This document shows, one piece after another, positions 56,165 to 64,000 of a DNA stretch of 64,000 bases. Location of the stretch: positions 124,001-188,000 of the forward strand of contig CAXTAO010000002.1 in NCBI GenBank assembly GCA_964242625.1. The letters are read 5' to 3'. Position numbers and translations under genes: made by a program. The notes beneath the pieces were generated by a model. That model was not told where the DNA came from. It worked only from the letters and a program-made list of their open reading frames with translations, and ran no database searches. Within the stretch, counting starts at the first letter, position 1, and every line of letters begins with the position of its first letter. This DNA comes from JASLDZ01 sp964242625. Lineage in GTDB: Bacteria; Pseudomonadota; Alphaproteobacteria; Caulobacterales; Caulobacteraceae.

Positions 56165-57705
56165 CGGCCGCCCCGGCGGACGGCTCGGTCATCACCACCG
56201 TGGAAGCGGGGCTCCGCAGCGACGGCGCGGCGGAGCGCGGCCTGCGGCGGCGCCTCCTGGCGGCGCTGATCGTGGGCGTGCTGTCGATGGCGGCGATGAT
56301 CGGCGTCTCCATCGTGTTCTTCCTGCAGAACCTGGAGCACGGCCGCTGGGTTGACCACACCTACGCCGCCCAGGCCAAGATCAGCGACCTCGCCACCGAC
56401 ATAGAGCGGGTGGAGACGGCGCGGCGGGGAGCGCTCCTAAACCCGTCGGATGGTTCGTACCGCAAGACGTATGACGCGACCGTCGGCCAGGTGCTCCCGG
56501 AACTCGAAGACCTGGCGCACTTCACCCGCGACAACCCGCGCCAGCGGGTGAACATCGAGGCGCTGCGCCCGCTCATCGCCGCCAAGCGCGTCCAGCTCGT
56601 GAGCACCATGCAGCTGATCGCGCAGGGCCGGGCGCCCGAAGCGCGCGCGCTGTTCCTCCATCAGGCGCAGCTGCGGCTCACCCAGCAGATGCGACAGCGC
56701 CTGGCGGCGATGGACGCGGAGGAGGGGCGCCTCCTCAAGGTGCGCAGCGCGCGCGAGCGCGCGACCACCTCCGCCCTCCTGGCGCTGACGCTGAGCTCGC
56801 TCGCGCTCCTGGCGGTGGTGGTGGCCTTCGCAGGCCTCCTGATGTGGCGCTATGCGGCCGACCTCAGCCGCTCACAGGCGGCGCTGCGCCGGCTGAACGA
56901 GGGACTCGAGGGGGCCGTGCGCGACCGCACCGCCGAGCTCACCCGCGCCAACGCCGAGATCCAGCGCTTCGCCTATATCGTCAGCCACGACCTGCGCTCG
57001 CCGCTCGTCAACGTGATGGGCTTCACCAGCGAGCTGGAGACCACGATGGACGTGCTGCGCGGCCAGATCGCGCGCACCGACGAGATGGCCCCGGGGGTGC
57101 TCAGGCCCGAGACGCGCACCGCGGTGTTCGAAGACATGCCGGAGGCGATCGGCTTCATCCGTTCCTCCACCCGCAAGATGGACCGGCTGATCAACGCCAT
57201 ACTGGCGCTCTCGCGCCAGGGCCGTCGCACGCTGAACCCCGAGCCGCTCGACATGGACGCGCTCGCGCAGGGCGTGGCGGACAGCCTGCGCCAGCTGGCC
57301 GACGACCGGGGCGCGACCGTGACGGTCGAGGCGCCCCTGCCCGACCTCGTCCACGACCGGCTGGCGGTCGAGCAGGTGCTGTCGAACGTGATGGAGAACG
57401 CGGTCAAGTACGCCAGCACCGAGCGGCCCGGCCGGGTGGTGGTGCGCGGCCGGGCGGAGGGTGGGCGCGCAGTGCTGGAGGTGTCCGACAATGGGCGCGG
57501 CGTCGATCCCAAGGACCACGAGCGCATCTTCGACCTGTTCCGCCGCGCCGGCCAGCAGGACCAGCCCGGCGAGGGCATAGGGCTCGCGCACGTCCGCGCA
57601 CTGGTCTACAGGCTGGGCGGCGCGATCTCGATCGACTCCGAACTCGGCCGGGGCGCGACCTTCCGCATCGACCTGCCGCGCCGCCTCGGCCGCGAGGACA
57701 GCTAG
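56161..57705 (+). CDS. CHASE3-domain sensor histidine kinase
   Basis: 514 residues from GTG 56161 (GTGA overlap). One membrane helix (about 35-55) and a second (about 203-230) flank a periplasmic CHASE3-like helical region (DIERVETARRGALL). A coiled linker leads to HisKA with SHDLRSPLVNVMGF and a HATPase domain with NVMENAVKYA, DNGRGVDP and GEGIGLAHV. It autophosphorylates at the His of SHDLRSP. The response regulator gene begins six bases after its stop. Confidence 0.9.
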   Translation: MTAAPADGSVITTVEAGLRSDGAAERGLRRRLLAALIVGVLSMAAMIGVSIVFFLQNLEHGRWVDHTYAAQAKISDLATDIERVETARRGALLNPSDGSYRKTYDATVGQVLPELEDLAHFTRDNPRQRVNIEALRPLIAAKRVQLVSTMQLIAQGRAPEARALFLHQAQLRLTQQMRQRLAAMDAEEGRLLKVRSARERATTSALLALTLSSLALLAVVVAFAGLLMWRYAADLSRSQAALRRLNEGLEGAVRDRTAELTRANAEIQRFAYIVSHDLRSPLVNVMGFTSELETTMDVLRGQIARTDEMAPGVLRPETRTAVFEDMPEAIGFIRSSTRKMDRLINAILALSRQGRRTLNPEPLDMDALAQGVADSLRQLADDRGATVTVEAPLPDLVHDRLAVEQVLSNVMENAVKYASTERPGRVVVRGRAEGGRAVLEVSDNGRGVDPKDHERIFDLFRRAGQQDQPGEGIGLAHVRALVYRLGGAISIDSELGRGATFRIDLPRRLGREDS

Positions 57706-57711
57706 AGACGC

Positions 57712-58155
57712 ATGACCGACCAGCACACGCCCGTCTCCATCGTCATGATCGAGGACGACGAGGGCCATGCGCGCCTGATCGAGCGCAACATCCGCCGCGC
57801 GGGCATCCACAACGGCATCCGCCACTTCGTCGACGGCGGCACCGCGATCGACTACCTCTTCAACGACAAGAACGGCCCCGCTCTGAACGGCCCCGCGCTC
57901 GTGCTCCTCGACCTGAACCTGCCCGACATGAGCGGGATCGACATACTCGCGCGCATCAAGGGCGAGCCGAAGCTCAAGCGCACGCCCGTCGTCGTGCTCA
58001 CGACCACCGACGACAAGGTCGAAATCCAGCGCTGCTACGACCTCGGCTGCAACGTCTACATCACCAAGCCGGTGAACTACGAGAGCTTCGCCGACGCCAT
58101 CCGTCAGCTCGGCCTGTTCCTATCGGTGATCCAGGTGCCCGAGGCCGGCGCGTGA
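57712..58155 (+). CDS. Single-domain response regulator, Rcp1-like
   Basis: 147 residues, a single receiver. The acidic pair is in MIEDDEGHARL, the phosphoacceptor is in LVLLDLNLPDMSG, the conserved Thr is in VVLTTTDDK, and the lysine is in YITKPVNY. There is no output domain. This Rcp1-like group is typical of partners for membrane or phytochrome kinases. It is encoded between two kinases, so it may carry phosphate between them. Its stop overlaps the next gene (GTGA). Confidence 0.93.
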   Translation: MTDQHTPVSIVMIEDDEGHARLIERNIRRAGIHNGIRHFVDGGTAIDYLFNDKNGPALNGPALVLLDLNLPDMSGIDILARIKGEPKLKRTPVVVLTTTDDKVEIQRCYDLGCNVYITKPVNYESFADAIRQLGLFLSVIQVPEAGA

Positions 58156-59216
58156 CGGTGGGCGAGGCCGCGCCGCGCCTGCTCTACATCGACGACGACG
58201 AGACGCTGGGCCGCCTCGTAACGCGCCAGCTCGGCCGGCGCGGCTTCGCCGTGACGAGCGCGGCGAGCGGGCCCGCCGGCGCGGCCCTCGCGGCGAGCGA
58301 GCGCTTCGACCTGATCGCCATCGATCACTACATGCCGGGGCAGGACGGGCTGACCACGCTGGAGCAGCTGCGCGCCCTGCCCGATCCGCCGCCGGTGGTC
58401 TACGTCACGGGTTCGGACGAGAGCCGCATCGCGGTGGCCGCCCTCAAGGCGGGCGCCGCCGACTACGTCGTCAAGACGGGGTCGGACGACTTCATGGACC
58501 TCCTGGCCAGCGCGCTGCATCAGGCGATGGAGCAGGTTCGCCTGCGCCGCGCGCGCGATGCGGCCGAGAAGGCGCTGGTCGAGGCGAACAGCCGGCTGGA
58601 GAGCATCGTCCTGCGCCAGGAGGCGCTGCTGCGCGAGGTCAACCACCGCGTCGCCAACAGCCTCCAGCTCGTCGCCTCGCTCGTGCACATGCAGGCGCAG
58701 GCCGCGCAGGGGGCGGACGCCCGCGCCGCCCTGCAGGACACCCAAGCGCGCATCGGCGCCATCATGCAGGTTCACCGGCGGCTCTACACCTCCGACGACG
58801 TCCAGAGCGTCGACATGCAGGAGTACCTGGCCGGCCTCAGCGCCGAGCTGCGCCAGTCCCTGCCGGACGCGGGCGGCCTGCGCCCGATCCACGTGGCTTC
58901 CGACGCCGTGGAGCTCGAGACCGACAAGGCGGTGTCCCTGGGCGTGGTGGTCACCGAGCTCGTCACCAACGCCTACAAGTACGCCTACCCGGCGGGGCAG
59001 GGCGGCGAGATCCGCGTCAACCTGGCCGAGCTCGCCGACCGCGGCCTGCGGCTCGTGGTCGAGGACGACGGCGTGGGCCTCCCCGCAGGCGGCGAGGTGC
59101 GCGGCACGGGGCTGGGCCGCAAGGTGATCTCCGCGATGGCGCGCTCGCTGGGCTCGACGGTCGCCTTCGACGCCGGCCACCGCGGCGTGCGCGCGGTGAT
59201 GGACTTCCGCCGCTAG
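58152..59216 (+). CDS. Receiver - HisKA_2 histidine kinase
   Basis: 354 residues from GTG 58152. An N-terminal receiver (about 9-125; YIDDDETLG, LIAIDHYMPGQDG, YVTGSD, but YVVKTGSDDF in place of the usual KP) is joined by a coiled coil to HisKA_2 with LLREVNHRVANSLQL and a HATPase domain (VVTELVTNAYKYA, VEDDGVGLP). This HWE/HisKA_2 type is common in alphaproteobacteria. The receiver lacks the usual Pro after Lys and may have altered kinetics. The last three genes look like one signalling unit. Confidence 0.9.
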   Translation: MTVGEAAPRLLYIDDDETLGRLVTRQLGRRGFAVTSAASGPAGAALAASERFDLIAIDHYMPGQDGLTTLEQLRALPDPPPVVYVTGSDESRIAVAALKAGAADYVVKTGSDDFMDLLASALHQAMEQVRLRRARDAAEKALVEANSRLESIVLRQEALLREVNHRVANSLQLVASLVHMQAQAAQGADARAALQDTQARIGAIMQVHRRLYTSDDVQSVDMQEYLAGLSAELRQSLPDAGGLRPIHVASDAVELETDKAVSLGVVVTELVTNAYKYAYPAGQGGEIRVNLAELADRGLRLVVEDDGVGLPAGGEVRGTGLGRKVISAMARSLGSTVAFDAGHRGVRAVMDFRR

Positions 59217-59238
59217 CCCCCGGTCGCTAGCCCCGGCG

Positions 59239-60663
59239 CTAGCCTGCGGCGAGGCGCGCCGCCCGCCGGGCCCAGATGAAGTAGACGCCGAGCCCCACCG
59301 CGTTCCAGACGAAGAACGAGACGATCGTCACGGTCGGCAGGCTCGAGAACAGGTACAGGCAGCCCCCGATGGCGAACGGGCCGACCACCCACGCCCCTGG
59401 CGCGCGGAACGGCCGCGGCCGGCCGGGGTCGCGACGGCGCAGCACGAGGAGGCAGAGCGCCACCGCGGTGAAGGCGCAGAGCGTGCCGGCGTTGGCCAGC
59501 TCGGCGATCGCCTGCAGCGGCAGGAGACCCGCCAGCGTCGCCACGATGACCCCCGTGACGAGCGTCATGGTCACCGGCGTGCCGGTCTTGGCGTTCACCC
59601 GGGCGAGGCCCCGCGGGAGAAGGCCGTCGCGCGCCATGACGAAGAAGATGCGGCTCTGACCGTACATGAAGGCCAGGATCACCGTGGGGAGCGCAATCAC
59701 CGCCGCCCCGGCCACCAGCGTCGCGGCCACCGGGTGGCGAAGGCTGCGCAGGATGTAGACCAAGGGTGCGCCGTTGTGGGCGAACTCGGCCACGGGCGCC
59801 GCGCCGATCGCGCAGGCGGCGACGACCATGTAGATCACCGTGCACGCCGCCATGGAGCCGATGATGCCGATGGTGAGGTCGCGCGCGGGCTCCTTCACCT
59901 CCTCCGCGGCGGTGGACACGGCGTCGAAGCCGTAGAAGGCGAAGAAGATCAGCGCCGCCGCCCCCATCACGCCGTAGCGCGCGCCGGAGGGGTCGCCCGC
60001 GTGGCGCACCGCGCCCAGGCCCTCGGGCAGGAAGGGATGGAAGTTCGCCGCCATGAACGCGGGCGCGGTCAGCGCCACGAAGGCGGCCAGCGCGATGAGC
60101 TTGACGACCACGAGCACGACGGTGACCCGCGCGCTCTCCTTGGTGCCCGCCGCGAGGAGGGCGGCCACGAGGAGCGAGATCACCACCGCCGGCAGGTTGA
60201 CGACCCCGCCGTCGAACGGGCCCGCGAAGAGGGCGGGGGGCGCGGGCCAGCCCGCCGCGCGCAGGAACTCGCCCACGTGCGCCGCCCAGCCCACCGCGAC
60301 GGTCGATCCCACCACCGTGTATTCAAGGATCAGGCTCCAGCCGACCACCCAGGCCACCACCTCTCCCAGGACGGCGTAGCTGTAGGCGTAGGCGCTGCCG
60401 GAGGTCTGGATGGTGGTGGCCATCTCGGCGTAGGCCAGCGCCGCGCAGGCGCACACCGCGCCGGCGACCAGGAACGACAGGATCACCCCCGGCCCGGCCA
60501 GTCCGGCGGCCACGCCGGTCAGCGTGTAGATGCCGGTGCCCACGATCGCGCCGACGCCCAGCGCCAGGAGGTGCGGCCAGGAGAGCGTCGCCTTGAGATA
60601 GCCGCTCGACCCCGGGGCCCGCGCCTCGGCGTCCAGCGGCTTGCGGCGCAGGAGGTCGGTCAT
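59239..60663 (-). CDS. APC family amino-acid permease
   Basis: 474 residues with about 12 membrane helices. The first has LALGVGAIVGTGIYTLTGVAA, the G-rich unwound substrate-binding helix of APC transporters, and AALIFFAFYGFDAVSTAAEEVKEPARD is helix 6. It resembles the cationic amino-acid transporter branch (YfnA/CAT). It imports amino acids across the inner membrane; specificity is unknown. ATG 60663 overlaps the M28 peptidase stop (ATGA), suggesting peptide breakdown followed by amino-acid uptake. Confidence 0.9.
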   Translation of the reverse strand: MTDLLRRKPLDAEARAPGSSGYLKATLSWPHLLALGVGAIVGTGIYTLTGVAAGLAGPGVILSFLVAGAVCACAALAYAEMATTIQTSGSAYAYSYAVLGEVVAWVVGWSLILEYTVVGSTVAVGWAAHVGEFLRAAGWPAPPALFAGPFDGGVVNLPAVVISLLVAALLAAGTKESARVTVVLVVVKLIALAAFVALTAPAFMAANFHPFLPEGLGAVRHAGDPSGARYGVMGAAALIFFAFYGFDAVSTAAEEVKEPARDLTIGIIGSMAACTVIYMVVAACAIGAAPVAEFAHNGAPLVYILRSLRHPVAATLVAGAAVIALPTVILAFMYGQSRIFFVMARDGLLPRGLARVNAKTGTPVTMTLVTGVIVATLAGLLPLQAIAELANAGTLCAFTAVALCLLVLRRRDPGRPRPFRAPGAWVVGPFAIGGCLYLFSSLPTVTIVSFFVWNAVGLGVYFIWARRAARLAAG

Positions 60664-63092
60664 GGGCGAGCGGGCCCCATCAGCGCCGCCGCCTCGTCCA
60701 CGCCCTGGGCATAGCGGTCCACCGCCGCGGCGGTGAGCTGGAGATAGGCCTGGGCGGTGTCGACGTGGTCGGCCTCCAGCGCCTCGCGGACGCCCGGGAA
60801 GGTCTTGGCGCCGTAGCCGGTGAGCACGCCCGGCGCGTAGGCCAGGTTGCGGTACCAGGGCCGGTCGGGCAGGCCGCGCGGGTCGAGGAGGCGCTGCTCC
60901 ATCGCGACGAGCCGCGCGTCGAGGTCGCGGCGCGCCGGGGCGGGCAGGGCGGCGCCCGCCGCGGCGAAGCGCGCGTCGTAGCGGGCGGCGGAGGCCTTCA
61001 GCCGGGCGATGGCGGCGTCCAGCGGGCCGAGGTCGACTACCGCGAGCGACGCCGTGCGCTCGGGGGCGACGAAGGGCTTGGTGGGATCGGCGGCGGTCGA
61101 GAAGGCGCGCGCGTCGATCAGCCGGTTGAGGGTATCGGCGCGCGTGCGTCGCTCGGCGGCTAGCGCGCGCAGCTCGTCGGCGTATTGGGCGAAGGTCGCG
61201 GCGGCGTCGCCGAAGCGCATGGGCGCGGCGTCCGCCTGCGCCGCGCGCAACACCACCCGGCCCACGAGCTTGGCCAGCGTCGCGCCGTACTGCTCGCCCG
61301 GGTCGCCGAAGCGGCGGTAGTGGTCATAGCTGTCGTAGGCCGAGTGGTAGACGCCGTCGTCCTCGCCCTCGCCGCCGAAGCCGATGTCGAGCGAGGCGAC
61401 GCCCAGGTGCTGCAGGAAGGCGGAATAGTCCGAGCCCGAGCCCAGCGCCTCGATCGGCAGGTCGCCGCCCCCGGCCGCCACCGCCGCCAGCCGCTTGGCG
61501 CGGCCCTCGCCGCCGGAGAAGCCCGCCACCTCCAGCCGGGCGCGCAGGCGTTCGCGCACCGAGCCGGCCGTCTGCGGGTCGCGGGTGTCGCGCGCCGCCT
61601 CATTCATCAGCCCCTGCAGCGAGGGGCTGCCGCCGGCGTGGAGGAAGCCCCGGTCGATGTTGTCGGAGTTGACGTAGAGCACGGCCTTGCGCTGCAGCTC
61701 GTCGCCGTGGGTCTCGGCCCACTCGGTGGAGCCGATCAGCCCCGGCTCCTCGGCGTCCCAGCTCAGGTAGACGAGCGTCCGCTTGGGCCGCCAGCCCGAC
61801 TTGGCGAGCTCGCCGATCGCCTGCGCCTCCGACATCAGGGCCACCTGGCCCGACAGCGGGTCGGAGGCGCCGAAGACCCAGCCGTCGTGGTGGTTGCCGC
61901 GCACGATCCACTGGTCGGGCAGCTCGCGCCCGCGCATCACAGCCACCACGTCGTAGATGGGCTTCAGCGACCAGTCGGACCGCACGACGAGGTGCGCGCG
62001 CGCCGCGGAGGTCCCCGCGTGGTAGGTGAGCGGCAGCGCGCCGCGCCAGGCCTTGGGCACGGCCACGCCGTCCACCGCGGCCAGGAACGGCTGGGCGTCG
62101 GCGTAGGAGATCGGCAGCGCCGGGATCTTCAGGATGGTGGGCGCGGTCTCGCGGGTGAGGCGCTTGGCGTCGGCGGTCGCCCCCACGCCGGGGGTCAGCG
62201 GGTCGCCCGGATAGCGCGTCATGTCCTGCACCGAGCCGCGCTGCAAGCCGAAGGCGGGACGCTGCGGGCCTTTCGGGTAGACGTCGTCGGTGGCGTAGCC
62301 GTCGTCGGCGGGGTCGGAGTAGATCAGGCAGCCCACCGCGCCGTGCTCCTGCGCGAGCTTGGGCTTCAGCCCGCGCCAGCCGCCGCCGTAGCGGGCGATC
62401 ACGATCTTGCCCTGGACGCTCACCCCCATGCGGGCCAGCGCCTCGTAGTCGTCGGGCATGCCGAAGTTGACGTAGACCACCGGCGCTGTGACGTCGCCGT
62501 CGCCCTGGTAGGCGAGGTAGGGCGGCAGCTGGCCCGGCAGGCCCGAGGTGCGGTCGCCGGGCACGGCGGGTTCGTGCAGGGCGGCGGTGAAGGGGTGGGG
62601 GCCCTGCAGCTCGAGCCTCACCTCCAGCGGCGTGGGGTAGAGCACCTGGAAGGTCTCGATGTGCGCGTCCCAGCCCCAGCGCTTGAACTGGGCGAGCTGC
62701 CATTCGGCGTTCTCGCGGTCGTGGGGGCCGCCCACCTGGTTCGGGCCCGAGCTCATCCGCTGGAGCCAGCCGTCGAGCTCGACGGGGTCGATCCTCCGGT
62801 CGAAGCGCGCCTCAAGCGCGCGCTGTTCGGCCGCGTGGGCGGGGGTGAAGCCCAGGAGGCCGCCCTCCGGCGCCGGCGCGCGGGCGGTCGCCCCCGCGGC
62901 TCCCGTGAGCGCGCCCGGACCGGGCGGCCGCTCCGCCTGCCCTTCGCGCGCCTGGGCGCTCGCGCCGGACTGGTCGGGCGCGGCGGCCCCCGACGTTCTC
63001 GCGGTCTGCGCGTCGGCGGCGGCGGTGACCAGGGCGAGGGCGCAGGCGCCCGAGAGGAGCGCGATCGGGCGGGCGGCGGATCGGGTGGTCAT
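60660..63092 (-). CDS. Secreted M28 family peptidase, glutamate carboxypeptidase II-like
   Basis: 810 residues from ATG 63092; a signal peptide (IALLSGACALALVTAAADA) comes first. A PA domain (about 180-310) precedes the zinc peptidase core: GNHHDGWVFGASDP (His and bridging Asp), SWDAEEPGLIGSTEW (general-base Glu and Glu ligand), NSDN, and a final His in GVYHSAYDSYDHY. A C-terminal dimerisation-like helical domain ends the protein. This is the M28B layout of PSMA and the transferrin receptor. It should remove C-terminal residues from peptides in the periplasm or outside. It is coupled to the permease gene. Confidence 0.92.
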   Translation of the reverse strand: MTTRSAARPIALLSGACALALVTAAADAQTARTSGAAAPDQSGASAQAREGQAERPPGPGALTGAAGATARAPAPEGGLLGFTPAHAAEQRALEARFDRRIDPVELDGWLQRMSSGPNQVGGPHDRENAEWQLAQFKRWGWDAHIETFQVLYPTPLEVRLELQGPHPFTAALHEPAVPGDRTSGLPGQLPPYLAYQGDGDVTAPVVYVNFGMPDDYEALARMGVSVQGKIVIARYGGGWRGLKPKLAQEHGAVGCLIYSDPADDGYATDDVYPKGPQRPAFGLQRGSVQDMTRYPGDPLTPGVGATADAKRLTRETAPTILKIPALPISYADAQPFLAAVDGVAVPKAWRGALPLTYHAGTSAARAHLVVRSDWSLKPIYDVVAVMRGRELPDQWIVRGNHHDGWVFGASDPLSGQVALMSEAQAIGELAKSGWRPKRTLVYLSWDAEEPGLIGSTEWAETHGDELQRKAVLYVNSDNIDRGFLHAGGSPSLQGLMNEAARDTRDPQTAGSVRERLRARLEVAGFSGGEGRAKRLAAVAAGGGDLPIEALGSGSDYSAFLQHLGVASLDIGFGGEGEDDGVYHSAYDSYDHYRRFGDPGEQYGATLAKLVGRVVLRAAQADAAPMRFGDAAATFAQYADELRALAAERRTRADTLNRLIDARAFSTAADPTKPFVAPERTASLAVVDLGPLDAAIARLKASAARYDARFAAAGAALPAPARRDLDARLVAMEQRLLDPRGLPDRPWYRNLAYAPGVLTGYGAKTFPGVREALEADHVDTAQAYLQLTAAAVDRYAQGVDEAAALMGPARP

Positions 63093-63210
63093 CGGGCGCA
63101 ACGGCTCTCCGGGGCGAAGCAACGAGCTTACCCGTGATCGCGCGCGCCGCCAGCGCCGAGGCGCCCGCCGGCGAGGCTGACGGGCCCCGCCCGCCCCGCT
63201 GAACGGGTGC

Positions 63211-64000
63211 ATGACCTTCGGCGTGTTCGACCTTTTCACGCCCGGCGTCGGGCCCTCCTCGTCGCACATCATGGGGCCGATGACCGCGGCGGCCCGCTTC
63301 CTGCGGCGGCTCGGGACGCAGGCGCGCTCCCTCGGGTCGCCCGGGTGGAGGTGGCGCTCTACGGCTCGCTCGCGCTGACGGGCCGCGGCCACGCCACCGA
63401 CCGGGCGGTGGTGCTGGGGCTGATGGGCTACGACTCCGCCACCCTCGACCCCGACGCCGCCGAGGTCGCCCTGGGTGAGGCCCGCGCCGCCCGGGCGCTG
63501 CCGCTGGGCGCCAAGGGCGCCGCCATCGACTTCGACGAGGTGCGCGACATCGCCTTGGAGGGCTTCACCCGCCTGCCGCGCCACCCCAACGCCCTGCGCC
63601 TGCGCGCGCTGAACGCCGCGGGCGCCGAGCTCGATGCGCGCACCTACTTCTCCGTCGGAGGCGGCTTCTAGCTCGACGAGGCGGAGATCGAGCGCAACCT
63701 GCGCCCCGGCGACGACCTCGAGGCGGTCGTGCCCCGCCCCTACACCTCAAGGGCCGAGCTCCTCGCGCGGGCGGAGGCGGCGGGGCTCTCCATCGCCGAG
63801 CTGATGCTCGCCAACGAGTGCGCGGGCACGCCTCGCGCGGAGGGCGAGGCGGGGCTCGACGCGGTGTTCGACGCCATGGAGGCGTGCATCGACCGGGGCG
63901 TGCGCGCCGACGGCGTGCTCCCTGGCGGGCTCGACGTGCCGCGCCCCGCGCGCCGCATCCGGGAGAGCCTGCGCGACCGCGCCGAGTGGCAGGTGGTCGA
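63211..64000 (+). pseudogene. sdaA: L-serine dehydratase (SdaA), disrupted and cut by the window end
   Basis: The start is clear: FGVFDLFTPGVGPSSSH from ATG 63211 matches the N-terminus of bacterial L-serine ammonia-lyase. The frame then fails near 63325-63350; sequence resumes in the -1 frame as ARVEVALYGSLALTGRGHATD. It continues through RTYFSVGGGF, where an in-frame TAG (63669-63671) interrupts what is normally FVxDE, then goes on as LDEAEIERNLRPGDDLEAVV and further to the window edge. Two separate lesions suggest a true pseudogene, but assembly error is possible. The C-terminal iron-sulfur domain lies outside the window. It is divergent from the M28 peptidase gene. Confidence 0.8.

Overview
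The window is a GC-rich bacterial chromosome segment, and its content points to an alphaproteobacterium of the order Caulobacterales. The evidence is a very long NAD-glutamate dehydrogenase of the GdhZ type, an flbT-flaF pair beside flagellin genes, a LexA box of the alphaproteobacterial GAAC-N7-GAAC (GTTC-N7-GTTC) form before ssb, CtrA-like half sites, PEPxxWA-CTERM proteins, and a COG4111 (NadQ-like) NAD regulator. No taxonomic search was possible. There is no rRNA, CRISPR array, insertion sequence, phage or plasmid signature, so this looks like ordinary chromosome with a few accessory islands.

Layout. 1-2435: end of a PadR regulator, its HAAS-domain membrane partner and a hybrid histidine kinase. 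2432-10913, minus strand: GdhZ, an AI-2E family exporter, a CHAP hydrolase and AroA. 11024-12873: a zinc-ribbon FYDLN-acid protein, tRNA-Ala(GGC) with a terminator, and glucokinase. 12870-17647, minus: a DUF2891 protein and a fused 5-oxoprolinase/hydantoinase. 17736-21852: an FMN reductase, a small unknown protein, two divergent Crp/Fnr regulators and a Tat-exported GH1 beta-glucosidase. 21878-30418 is a surface-glycan island: a secreted unknown, an AlgX/AlgJ-like SGNH-TPR protein, a fatty acyl-AMP ligase fused to an acyl carrier domain, a divergent WsaF-like glycosyltransferase, and a tandem duplication of a whole PEP-CTERM transcription unit. 30442-37689: a KAS III enzyme, the NadQ-like regulator with an HD hydrolase, two paralogous lipoproteins flanking an SDR, a MoxR ATPase and two acidic small proteins.

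37873-45314 is the flagellar filament locus: flbT, flaF, two flagellins of 418 residues each, a FlaG-like protein, a PseH/FlmH-like acetyltransferase and a large FlaEY-like protein. The first flagellin has a good sigma-54 promoter and a leader with three hairpins, one of which buries the ribosome binding site; FlbT would be the natural regulator. 45363-51920: two unknown envelope proteins, SOS-controlled ssb, a Gfo/Idh/MocA oxidoreductase, a feoA-feoB iron uptake operon with a candidate Fur box, and a DUF5694 protein. 52030-59216: gyrA, then a tightly overlapping run of coaD, a cyclophilin, and a histidine kinase / response regulator / HisKA_2 kinase set. 59239-63092, minus: an amino-acid permease coupled to an M28 peptidase. 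The window closes in a broken L-serine dehydratase gene with a frameshift and an in-frame amber stop.

The best candidates for undescribed biology are the acyl-AMP ligase/carrier/AlgX-like glycan acylation module and the structured flagellin leader. Several reading frames appear to begin at non-standard start codons. GC content, identities and structures were judged by eye, not computed.
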